A stretch of DNA of 5,943 nucleotides from Candidatus Magasanikiibacteriota bacterium (GTDB taxonomy: Bacteria; Patescibacteriota; Patescibacteriia; Magasanikbacterales; GWA2-37-8): assembly GCA_903858555.1 (NCBI GenBank), contig CAIOJG010000171.1:1-5943 (forward strand). Reading direction: 5' to 3'. Shown piece by piece: positions 1 to 5,939 of this stretch. Made by a program: the position numbers and the translations under genes. Positions within the stretch are counted from its first letter, which is position 1, and every line of letters starts with the position of its first letter. The notes beneath the pieces are model-generated. The model was given only the letters and a program-made list of their open reading frames with translations, was not told the DNA's origin and searched no databases.

Positions 1-2
1 AA

Positions 3-194
3 AAAAAGAAATTACAAAAAATTGAAGACGATATTTTCGAATTAGAAAAAGAAAAAAATCGAATGTTACGCAAACAAGCCAAAGATCCCAAAGCGTTTTC
101 ACTCGATGATTATCAACACTTAGGCGACCTCGATAAAATCGTAAAAGCCAAGGAGGAGGAATGGCTGCAGATCCAAGAAAAAATAGAAAAATAA
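3..194 (+). CDS. C-terminal fragment of a probable ABC-F family ATPase (cut by window edge)
   Basis: The frame is open from the left edge to a TAA stop at 192-194 and gives about 63 residues. The fragment is almost entirely charged helix: two Glu/Lys-rich stretches separated by a short Asp-Pro-Lys-Ala-Phe-Ser-containing linker, ending in EEEWLQIQEKIEK. This helix-linker-helix layout, with a Trp in an EEEW context near the end, matches the C-terminal coiled-coil tail of ABC-F proteins (Uup/YdiF type). Those are soluble tandem ATPases that act on ribosomes or nucleic acids. No ATPase motif lies in the window, so the call rests on the tail alone; another coiled-coil protein remains possible. The last codons and the stop lie inside the left arm of the large inverted repeat at 178-317. 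It converges on the DoxX-like gene. Confidence 0.55.
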   Translation, partial: KKKLQKIEDDIFELEKEKNRMLRKQAKDPKAFSLDDYQHLGDLDKIVKAKEEEWLQIQEKIEK

Positions 195-222
195 AAAACA
201 CCAGTTATAATTACCTTTGAGC

Positions 223-250
223 GGGCTTATGCACCCACAGGTGCATGCCT
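223..250. other. Inner hairpin 1 of the intergenic palindrome
   Basis: ATGCACC at 229-235 pairs with GGTGCAT at 240-246 around a CACA loop. After a two-base TT bulge (227-228), four further pairs (223-226 with 247-250, the last G-U) extend the stem. It sits inside the long stem formed by 178-218 and 277-317 and forms one branch of a three-way junction. Confidence 0.7.
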
Positions 251-269
251 TTCGACCTCGCGGTCGAAA
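250..269. other. Inner hairpin 2 of the intergenic palindrome
   Basis: TTTCGACC at 250-257 pairs perfectly with GGTCGAAA at 262-269 around a TCGC tetraloop. It lies directly beside the first inner hairpin, sharing at most base 250, and is followed by a short A linker (270-272). It is GC-richer than the surrounding DNA. Together with the long outer stem it gives a cloverleaf-like outline in DNA or RNA. Confidence 0.7.
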
Positions 270-321
270 AAAGCGAAAAGGTGATTATAACTGGTGTTTT
301 TTATTTTTCTATTTTTTTAAA

Positions 322-837
322 TTAGCATTTTCCACCACCGCAGCAACCACCTTCTTTTCCATCTTCACAGCCAACTTCTTTTTCACATTTAGCACCCATC
401 TCCTTGCATTTTGGACAATGACATTGATTCTCTACCAAGCGGTAAGCACCAGCGCCAGAACCCATCAAAGCCAAAGTACCACCCAAGATGGCCAAAGGAG
501 CAAACATACCAGTGAAAGGACCACTAGCGTGTACAGCTAATATAGCTACCACCATAATGATGGACAACCAAGCAGATGCGTAAGTGGCAAATACACCTAG
601 GAGTACCATCACACCACCAGCGAATTCAGCCAAACCGACAAAATATGCCCAGAAAGAACCCATTGATTCTGGACCGATCAATTTGCCAAACATCGCACTA
701 GTCATTTCATGACCTGCGCCGATCTTACCATAACCGGTGTAAATAAAAATTGCACCAATTGCGACACGTAAAGCCAAAAGACCAAAGTCTTTCATTCTGC
801 CGTGAGCGCAATCCATTACGTTTGCTTTTCCACACAT
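322..837 (-). CDS. DoxX-family membrane protein with cysteine-rich C-terminal tail
   Basis: The 171-residue product has four predicted membrane helices at about 19-36, 61-83, 86-103 and 111-129. The first contains the DoxX-like stretch LLALRVAIGAIFIYTGYGKI. DoxX-family proteins are small four-helix inner-membrane proteins; some relatives have been tied to quinone-linked or thiol redox processes, but most lack an assigned reaction. The oddity is the tail: residues 139-171 hold eight cysteines (139, 141, 144, 151, 157, 165, 166, 171), beginning CHCPKC and ending in a Gly/Cys-rich stretch. Two more cysteines (2 and 10) lie in the N-terminal extension. This looks like a metal-binding or thiol-redox segment. 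The start at 837 is preferred because the promoter at 878-906 leaves a leader of about 34 bases; Met8 and Met15 are alternatives, and Met15 would match usual DoxX starts. No Shine-Dalgarno site is visible. Confidence 0.8.
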   Translation of the reverse strand: MCGKANVMDCAHGRMKDFGLLALRVAIGAIFIYTGYGKIGAGHEMTSAMFGKLIGPESMGSFWAYFVGLAEFAGGVMVLLGVFATYASAWLSIIMVVAILAVHASGPFTGMFAPLAILGGTLALMGSGAGAYRLVENQCHCPKCKEMGAKCEKEVGCEDGKEGGCCGGGKC

Positions 838-877
838 AGTATTTTTACACTTAATAAATAAACAAATTTATACGATG

Positions 878-906
878 ATTATACCAAAAATGGCTTGGGC
901 AGTAAA
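878..906 (-). promoter_or_regulatory. Sigma70-type promoter of the DoxX-like gene
   Basis: On the minus strand a perfect -10 hexamer TATAAT (878-883) is preceded by TGG, which makes an extended -10. A -35-like TTTACT (901-906, four of six matches to TTGACA) stands 17 bases upstream. Transcription would start near 871, giving a leader of about 34 bases before the ATG at 837. It lies in the 91-base gap after the dehydrogenase gene, so the DoxX-like gene can be expressed independently of the metabolic pair. The gap holds no obvious terminator. Confidence 0.6.
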
Positions 907-928
907 GGAATTTTCCACAAGTGTCAAG

Positions 929-2299
929 CTAATTTTCTACCACCACCGTCTTAATATTTACAAATTCACGAATACCATATAGTCCTAATTCACGGCCGTA
1001 ACCGGATTTTTTGATACCGCCAAAAGGCAATCTCACATCGGATTTCATTGCGCCGTTGATATACACGCTGCCGCTTTCAATTTGTGCCGCCATTTTTTTG
1101 GCTTTTTCTAAATCTGCTGTCCAAACATTGGCTCCCAAACCATATGGTGAACTATTGGCAATCTCAATCGCTTCATCTGCATTTTTTACAACTATCACCG
1201 GTGCTACCGGTCCAAAAACTTCTTCGTCACACAGCGTCATCCCACGAGTCACACCACTGACCACGGTTGGTAGATAAAAATTTCCCACTTCACCAACACG
1301 CGCACCACCAAATTCCAACTTCGCCCCCACGGCTAAAGTTTTCTGAACTTGATTATCAATTTCTTTTAAAGCGGTTTCATTTACCAATGGTCCGACATTA
1401 TTTTCAGCCACCATTGGATCACCAACTTTTAGCAATGAAAATTCTCGAACCATACCAGCGGTAAATTTTTCAGCTACTGATTCTTCCACAATAAATCTTT
1501 TAGCCGCAATACAACTTTGGCCAACATTGTTTTGCATGCGAGCAGACGCTGCGGCTTTGATTGCACCGTCTAAATCAGCATCGGCCAAAACAATAAACGG
1601 GTCACTACCACCCAACTCTAATACACATTTTTTTAAAGCTTTGCCAGCGGCCGCCGCTACCTGACTACCGGCATATTCACTGCCGGTCAAAGTTACTGCC
1701 GCGATTCGATCATCTAAAATTATTTTTTCTACCGCACCCGATCCAATCAGAAGCGTTTGAAACGCGCCGACTGGAAATCCACAACTGACAAAAATTTCTT
1801 CTATTGCCAACGCGCAACGTGGCACATTGGAAGCATGTTTTAATAAACCAACATTACCAGCCATTAAAGCGGGTGCCGCAAAACGCAAAACCTGCCAAAA
1901 AGGAAAATTCCAAGGCATCACGGCGAGTACCGGACCAAGCGCGTCAAAGCGTACAAAACTTTCTTTGGCTTCAGTGGCAATATTTTCTGGTGCTAAAAAT
2001 TTTCCCGCATTATCCGCATAATATTCACACACGCCCGCACATTTTTCTATTTCACCTTGACCGGCTTTCAATACCTTGCCCATTTCCTGTGCCATCAAAA
2101 TTGCTAAATCATTTTTTTGTTCACGTAATTTGGCGGCGGCTTTTTTCATCAAAATTGCACGCTCTTCAAAACTAATTTTTCTCCAACTCAAAAAAGTGCT
2201 GTGGGCCAATGCTAATTTTTGCTCTATTTCTTCACCAGTTAACTCGTCAAACTTGGCGAACACTTCTCCCGTTGCCGGACTTTGGGAAATTATAGCCAT
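929..2299 (-). CDS. gabD: Succinate-semialdehyde dehydrogenase, GabD1-type aldehyde dehydrogenase
   Basis: This 456-residue cytosolic enzyme of the aldehyde dehydrogenase superfamily probably oxidises succinic semialdehyde to succinate with NAD(P)+. The oxyanion Asn131 lies in PWNFPFW, the general base Glu228 in LELGG, and the catalytic Cys263 in GQSCIAAKRF. The NPF-type C-terminal segment (LPFGGIKKSGYGRELG) is intact. The N-terminus (ISQSPATGEVFAKFDELT) and the length of about 455 match the shorter GabD1/SSADH1 subgroup found in cyanobacteria and mycobacteria rather than the approximately 480-residue E. coli GabD. Lys154 and Ser157 (KHAS) in the cofactor pocket, and Arg139, fall where I recall the cyanobacterial enzyme having its NADP-contacting and active-site residues; Ser157 would favour NADP+. 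The start is one base after the stop of the upstream ThDP enzyme, implying translational coupling. No Shine-Dalgarno site is visible. Substrate specificity is inferred; another small aldehyde is possible. Confidence 0.85.
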   Translation of the reverse strand: MAIISQSPATGEVFAKFDELTGEEIEQKLALAHSTFLSWRKISFEERAILMKKAAAKLREQKNDLAILMAQEMGKVLKAGQGEIEKCAGVCEYYADNAGKFLAPENIATEAKESFVRFDALGPVLAVMPWNFPFWQVLRFAAPALMAGNVGLLKHASNVPRCALAIEEIFVSCGFPVGAFQTLLIGSGAVEKIILDDRIAAVTLTGSEYAGSQVAAAAGKALKKCVLELGGSDPFIVLADADLDGAIKAAASARMQNNVGQSCIAAKRFIVEESVAEKFTAGMVREFSLLKVGDPMVAENNVGPLVNETALKEIDNQVQKTLAVGAKLEFGGARVGEVGNFYLPTVVSGVTRGMTLCDEEVFGPVAPVIVVKNADEAIEIANSSPYGLGANVWTADLEKAKKMAAQIESGSVYINGAMKSDVRLPFGGIKKSGYGRELGLYGIREFVNIKTVVVEN

Positions 2300-2300
2300 A

Positions 2301-3941
2301 TTAAATATTTTTAGTTTTTGCTTTTAGTTCTTTATCAAAAACGATAGCGTTTTCACTATAGTCAATCGGACAATCAATGAGCCAAACCCCACCGCTTTCC
2401 AAAGCATTTTTTATTTTGTCTTTCAGTTCTTTAGCACTTTCTATTCTCACGCCATGAGCGCCAAAACTTTCAGCAAACTTTACAAAATCCGGATTAGAAA
2501 ATTCCAAAGCGTAATTATCAAATTTTATTCCTTGCTGTTTCCATTTGATCATTCCAAATCCATTGTCATTTACAATTAATACCACTAAATTTAATTTCAA
2601 ACGAATCGCGGTTTCAATTTCTTGTGATGACATCATCAAGCCACCATCACCCACGAGGGCCATTACTGCTTTTTCAGGAAATAAAAGTTTGGCACCGATA
2701 GCAGCCGGTAAACCAGCGCCCATTGTCGCCAAAGCGTTGTCTAATAAAATAGTATTTTGTCCGTGAGCGGTATAATTTCGGGCAATCCATAATTTATACA
2801 TACCATTGTCGAGCGCCAAAATACCGTCTTGTGGCAAGACTGCTTCCAAATCCGCAACCAAGCGTTGTGGTTTTATCGGGAAACTATTGTCCGCAATTTT
2901 TTCGTTGATATGTTCCTGCAATTTATTTTTTAATTTATAGAAATATTCAAAATCCCATTTTTTAGATGAAGTAATATCTTCGGTCAATGCCCAAATTGAA
3001 TGGGCCAAATCTCCCACCACTTCTAAAGTTGGAATATAAACATCATCTACTTCGGCTTCATTAAAATTCAAATGAATAACATTGCGTTCTTGCGAACTTA
3101 AAACCACCGGTGGTTTTTCATTGAGGTTGTGACCTACTACCAATACGCAATCGGATTTTTTTAACATCGCGTGCACAAAATCCCCAGCACTCAGCGCAGT
3201 GGTACCAAGATAAAGTTCCGAGGCTTCATCAATCACCCCTTTACCCATCTGAGTAGAGATAAAAGGAATTTTAGTTTTATCCAAAAAGGCCTGCAGATGT
3301 TTGCGCACCAATTTACGATTCGCTCCGGCCGCTACCAATACAACTGGATGTTTAGCATTGTTTAAAAGTTCCAAGGCCATATTGATGGCTTTTGGATCCG
3401 GACCAGCACGACGAATTCTGACTGGCAAAATCGGTGCAGTGTCAGTGTGTTCCGCGGCGATATCTTCCGGCAACTCCAGATGTACAGCCCCTGGAAGTTC
3501 AGATTCGGCCAATTTAAAGGCTTGACGCACTAAAGATGGAATTCTATCCGCACTCACAATTGTTTCAGCCATTTTGGTCAAAGGTTTCATCATCTGGACA
3601 ATATCGACAATCTGAAATCTACCTTGTTTAGATTTGCGAATCGGCTTTTGACCGGTAATCACCAACAGCGGCATACCACCAAGCTGAGCATAAGCCACAC
3701 CAGTGACGAGGTTGGTCGCTCCCGGCCCTAGAGTAGACAAAGCCACTCCGGTTTTACCGGTCAAACGCCCAAAAGTCGCAGCCATAAAAACGGCCGCTTG
3801 TTCATGGCGAGTAGTAATAAATTTGATATCGGATTTACGAATAGATTCGAGTAGATCCAAATTTTCTTCGCCCGGCACACCAAAAATAAATTTTACCCCT
3901 TCCGCCTCCAAACATTTTACAAATAAATCGGATGCTTTCAT
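2301..3941 (-). CDS. ThDP-dependent enzyme of the acetolactate synthase family, possible 2-oxoglutarate decarboxylase
   Basis: The 546-residue product has the three-domain layout of acetolactate synthase/decarboxylase enzymes: an N-terminal pyrimidine-binding domain (about 1-165), a central domain (about 185-320) and a C-terminal diphosphate-binding domain (about 360-530). The cofactor-activating Glu47 lies in TRHEQAA, and the Mg/ThDP motif runs from GDG (431-433) to NDN (458-460). Annotation pipelines would call it acetolactate synthase large subunit. However, the GVPGEEN loop (21-27) and the QKPIRKSKQGRFQIVD segment (98-113) mark a subgroup often found beside an aldehyde dehydrogenase. Its cyanobacterial relatives decarboxylate 2-oxoglutarate to succinic semialdehyde. 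The next gene, one base downstream, encodes a GabD1-type SSADH, which supports that role here. Classical acetolactate formation, or decarboxylation of another 2-oxoacid, cannot be excluded. No small regulatory subunit gene is present. The start (MKASDLFVK) matches the family N-terminus. Confidence 0.8.
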   Translation of the reverse strand: MKASDLFVKCLEAEGVKFIFGVPGEENLDLLESIRKSDIKFITTRHEQAAVFMAATFGRLTGKTGVALSTLGPGATNLVTGVAYAQLGGMPLLVITGQKPIRKSKQGRFQIVDIVQMMKPLTKMAETIVSADRIPSLVRQAFKLAESELPGAVHLELPEDIAAEHTDTAPILPVRIRRAGPDPKAINMALELLNNAKHPVVLVAAGANRKLVRKHLQAFLDKTKIPFISTQMGKGVIDEASELYLGTTALSAGDFVHAMLKKSDCVLVVGHNLNEKPPVVLSSQERNVIHLNFNEAEVDDVYIPTLEVVGDLAHSIWALTEDITSSKKWDFEYFYKLKNKLQEHINEKIADNSFPIKPQRLVADLEAVLPQDGILALDNGMYKLWIARNYTAHGQNTILLDNALATMGAGLPAAIGAKLLFPEKAVMALVGDGGLMMSSQEIETAIRLKLNLVVLIVNDNGFGMIKWKQQGIKFDNYALEFSNPDFVKFAESFGAHGVRIESAKELKDKIKNALESGGVWLIDCPIDYSENAIVFDKELKAKTKNI

Positions 3942-3969
3942 AAATATAAGTTAAAATTTTAGTTTTGCT

Positions 3970-3998
3970 ATCTTACACATTATTTACAATAAAAACAA
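3970..3998 (-). promoter_or_regulatory. Possible promoter of the ThDP enzyme/SSADH pair
   Basis: In the 62-base gap between the YibE/F gene and the ThDP enzyme gene, the minus strand reads TTGTTT (3993-3998), a 17-base spacer and TAAGAT (3970-3975). The -10 is good and the -35 keeps only the TTG core. Transcription would start about 20 bases before the ATG. No hairpin terminator lies in the gap, so read-through from the upstream genes is equally possible. Confidence 0.4.
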
Positions 3999-4003
3999 GG
4001 TCT

Positions 4004-5137
4004 TTATTTCCTTTTGGAATAATGCCAAGCGGCCAATAAAGTGGTGAGTGGTACCGCGACCACCAGCACTGAGCTACCCACCAAAGTACGGATGATTTCC
4101 TCCGCAATAAAATTACTATTCATCGTCACCCAAAGCGGTTGTAATTTTTGCACACTATATAAAAGCAACAGCGGAAAAGACGCACCGGCATATGCCAACA
4201 CCAAAGTATTTACCAACGAAGCGATATGTTCGCGCCCCACCGACAAACCGCTTTTATACAATTCACTAAAAGTTAATTTTGGATTGGCAGTGTGAATTTC
4301 CTCGACTGACGCGGCTTGACCAGTGGTCACATCATCTAACACACCAAGCACACCAATAATAATACTGCCCATCAACAAACCTTGTAAATTAAGATTTAGA
4401 TTATCCAATTGCAAATAAAAAGCTTCTTCCGTACCATTACCAGCCAATTTGGCTAGGTGCACAAAAAAATAATCAATCACTATGGCCAAAGCCAGTGACA
4501 GCAACGTACTCACCAAAGCCACGGTAGTACGGCGGTTAAATCCATGTGATAAATAAAGAGACAACAAAACAATCACTACCGCCCCAATAATACAAGTCAT
4601 CAAAGGATCGCCACCTTTTAAAATGTGCGGCATGATGTAATAAAAAATTACGAGGATTGTAAACAACATCCCGACAATGGAAGTAAAGCCACGCTTGCGG
4701 CCAAAAAATATTGCCAAAGCAAAAAATATTAAAGCAGCCAACTCCAACTTGTTTACCCGATATTTATCTACGACATAATAAAAATCTTTCTTTACACCCG
4801 GAGTCTCGGCCGGATGTGCCAATACCACTTCTTCACCGACAGTCACTTTTTGAAATTGAGTAATCGCAAAACTGGCACCATGGTCAATTGTTATTATTTT
4901 ACCTTTACTGTCTCCATTTAAAAGTTCTACTTCAATTTTTTGATAATCCTGCATCACGCCATCGACATTTTCTTGCCCCTCTTCCAAAATTTTTGTTACT
5001 CGTGCTTGGAAATAACTATCCGGTAATTCCACCGCAGTTGGCGGTGTGGAAGAATCGGTCAAATCTTGTGCCCGCACCGATAACGGACACACCAAAAAAA
5101 CCAAAATAAAAATTAGGGCTAAAAAAATCTTTTTCAT
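4004..5137 (-). CDS. YibE/F family membrane protein
   Basis: The 377-residue product starts with a Sec signal peptide (Lys2-Lys3, a hydrophobic core, predicted cleavage after Val-Arg-Ala23). An extracytoplasmic beta-rich domain follows at about 24-128. Seven membrane helices are predicted, at about 131-146, 151-170, 178-198, 205-227, 253-268, 303-329 and 346-371. The polar loop GVLDDVTTGQAASVEEIH (264-282) and the segment GREHIASLVNTLVLAYAG (301-318) are the conserved hallmarks of the YibE/F family. The acidic and Gln residues next to a membrane helix look functionally important. The biochemical role of this family is not established; a transport or envelope role is a guess. The length fits a full-length single-gene member. 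The gene starts six bases after the beta-repeat gene, with AGGAG overlapping that stop codon. Confidence 0.85.
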   Translation of the reverse strand: MKKIFLALIFILVFLVCPLSVRAQDLTDSSTPPTAVELPDSYFQARVTKILEEGQENVDGVMQDYQKIEVELLNGDSKGKIITIDHGASFAITQFQKVTVGEEVVLAHPAETPGVKKDFYYVVDKYRVNKLELAALIFFALAIFFGRKRGFTSIVGMLFTILVIFYYIMPHILKGGDPLMTCIIGAVVIVLLSLYLSHGFNRRTTVALVSTLLSLALAIVIDYFFVHLAKLAGNGTEEAFYLQLDNLNLNLQGLLMGSIIIGVLGVLDDVTTGQAASVEEIHTANPKLTFSELYKSGLSVGREHIASLVNTLVLAYAGASFPLLLLYSVQKLQPLWVTMNSNFIAEEIIRTLVGSSVLVVAVPLTTLLAAWHYSKRK

Positions 5138-5140
5138 AAA

Positions 5141-5145
5141 CTCCT
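5141..5145 (-). promoter_or_regulatory. Shine-Dalgarno site of the YibE/F gene
   Basis: The minus strand reads TAGGAGTTTATG. AGGAG overlaps the TAG stop of the upstream gene and lies only three bases from the start codon, closer than the usual five to nine. It is the only clear Shine-Dalgarno-like site among the six complete genes, and its position suggests translational coupling to the preceding gene. Confidence 0.45.
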
Positions 5146-5446
5146 AGCGGACTAAAATGAGAAAAGCGGCGGCGCCAAACTCGACATGCGGCGCTTCGGT
5201 TCTTCCTAAATGATGACCTTCAATATCATAAATTCCTCCGTCACTGTGTACCGAACCAACCTGTTTTTTAAGATCAAAAATTTTACCCTGACTATCAATA
5301 TGCCCTTCTTTTAAAGCATTAGTATCAAACACCTCTCCACCACTGTGGACTTTTCCCAAATGTTTGCCAGTGACAGCGGAAAAAACATCGCCCTGATCAT
5401 CGATTCGAGCTACCTTTTGATTGGCAGTGTTATAAATGTATCCCAT
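5144..5446 (-). CDS. Small five-repeat beta protein, beta-flower-like
   Basis: The 100-residue product contains about five degenerate repeats of 15-18 residues (about 1-15, 16-33, 34-50, 51-66, 67-83). The pattern is roughly D/H-S-x-G-x-[IV]-[FY]-D-x-x-G-x-x-[LV]-G-x-V, clearest in DSQGKIFDLKKQVGSV and HSDGGIYDIEGHHLGRT. Each repeat should make a beta hairpin, and a closed ring of such blades is the arrangement described for four-fold and five-fold beta-flower proteins. A hydrophobic tail, VEFGAAAFLILVR (88-100), may close the ring or act as a membrane or partner contact. There is no signal peptide. No catalytic motif is visible, and four His residues (34, 67, 78, 79) are the most notable polar features. 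It lies between two membrane-protein genes with gaps of four and six bases, so a role with them is likely. Function is unknown. Confidence 0.65.
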   Translation of the reverse strand: MGYIYNTANQKVARIDDQGDVFSAVTGKHLGKVHSGGEVFDTNALKEGHIDSQGKIFDLKKQVGSVHSDGGIYDIEGHHLGRTEAPHVEFGAAAFLILVR

Positions 5447-5450
5447 ATAA

Positions 5451-5885
5451 TTATTTTTTAGTTATTACAAAATGACTAAAGTACATCCCTCGCAAAGTTT
5501 TGCTGCAGAAATATACAGCGATTAAAAATAAAACAGCCAAAATTTGATTAGTCCAAAAAAATGCCAAACTATAATTTTCGGCATTCAGATAAATAATCGT
5601 GGCTTTATATTCAAAAATTATAAACCCGGCTACCGCTGCCAAAGTATTTATTAGTGGAACAAAATAGTGTAAAGGGTTTTGAAAACCGGCCAACAATACC
5701 ACAATCACCACCGCCAAAATTGGCAAATAGTGCGGTAAATTTATAAATTGAGTAAATACCGGATAGGCCACTACCATCAAAAGCGCTATTGCCAAAAATA
5801 ATTTACGAATAATATCGCCATAATAGTGCTTTAACGGAGACTCGGCTGAATTTTTCACCTCGTGTTTTTCATTTTTTAATTTCAT
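5451..5885 (-). CDS. Hypothetical four-helix membrane protein
   Basis: I do not recognise this 144-residue protein as a named family. It has a charged, Lys-rich N-terminal segment (1-27), probably cytoplasmic. Four hydrophobic helices follow, at about 28-46, 51-68, 73-93 and 108-127, and then a short basic tail ending ITKK. There is no cleavable signal peptide. The Pro residues in and between the first three helices and the short loops suggest a compact bundle. It is the first gene in the window of a tightly spaced minus-strand run: its TAA stop is four bases before the beta-repeat gene. The ATG at 5885 is preceded by AT-rich DNA without a Shine-Dalgarno site. The 58 bases upstream to the window edge contain no convincing promoter. 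Confidence 0.7.
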   Translation of the reverse strand: MKLKNEKHEVKNSAESPLKHYYGDIIRKLFLAIALLMVVAYPVFTQFINLPHYLPILAVVIVVLLAGFQNPLHYFVPLINTLAAVAGFIIFEYKATIIYLNAENYSLAFFWTNQILAVLFLIAVYFCSKTLRGMYFSHFVITKK

Positions 5886-5905
5886 ATTTTTAAAAAGAAA
5901 ATCAC

Positions 5906-5939
5906 AATATTTTAATTTATCAAGTTTATTTAAAATATT
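5906..5939. repeat. AT-only inverted repeat upstream of the membrane-protein gene
   Basis: AATATTTTAA (5906-5915) is the reverse complement of TTAAAATATT (5930-5939), with a 14-base spacer. It lies 21-54 bases upstream of the start at 5885, where an operator could sit. Because the arms contain only A and T in AT-rich DNA, chance is a serious explanation. Confidence 0.25.

Larger units (their letters stand above)
178..317. terminator. Long inverted repeat between convergent genes, probable bidirectional terminator with a three-way-junction fold
   Basis: Arms 178-218 and 277-317 are complementary. The outer 34 pairs (178-211 with 284-317) are perfect, followed by one G-U wobble (212/283) and six more pairs (213-218 with 277-282). 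Next come tandem G-A mismatches (219-220 opposite 275-276) and two more G-C pairs (221-222 with 273-274). T-runs follow the stem core on the plus strand (297-302, 304-308, 312-318). Mirror-image A-runs on the left give U-tracts to minus-strand transcripts. This suits intrinsic termination of both the ABC-F-like and the DoxX-like genes. The stem is much longer than a terminator needs, and it encloses two extra hairpins. No target-site duplication is evident at its borders. Termination is inferred; the complementarity is directly visible. Confidence 0.8.

Noticed and set aside
151..217. A run of AGGAGGAGGA directly followed by ATG at 161, opening an 18-codon frame.
   Set aside because: The purine run is the Lys-Glu-Glu-Glu codons of the ABC-F-like tail. 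The spacing to the ATG is zero, and the frame is short and crosses the palindrome.
217..540. A 107-codon plus-strand open frame beginning inside the palindrome.
   Set aside because: It lies mostly antisense to the DoxX-like gene, its protein is low-complexity Phe/Thr-rich, and no start signal is seen.
922..927. A perfect TTGACA hexamer on the minus strand just after the dehydrogenase stop.
   Set aside because: No -10 box lies 16-18 bases downstream; the good TATAAT is 38 bases away and pairs better with TTTACT at 901-906.
5075..5137. Possible lipoprotein signal in the YibE/F protein, because Cys17 lies in its hydrophobic signal segment.
   Set aside because: The residues before Cys17 (Phe-Leu-Val) do not fit a lipobox, and a standard cleavage site after Val-Arg-Ala23 fits better.
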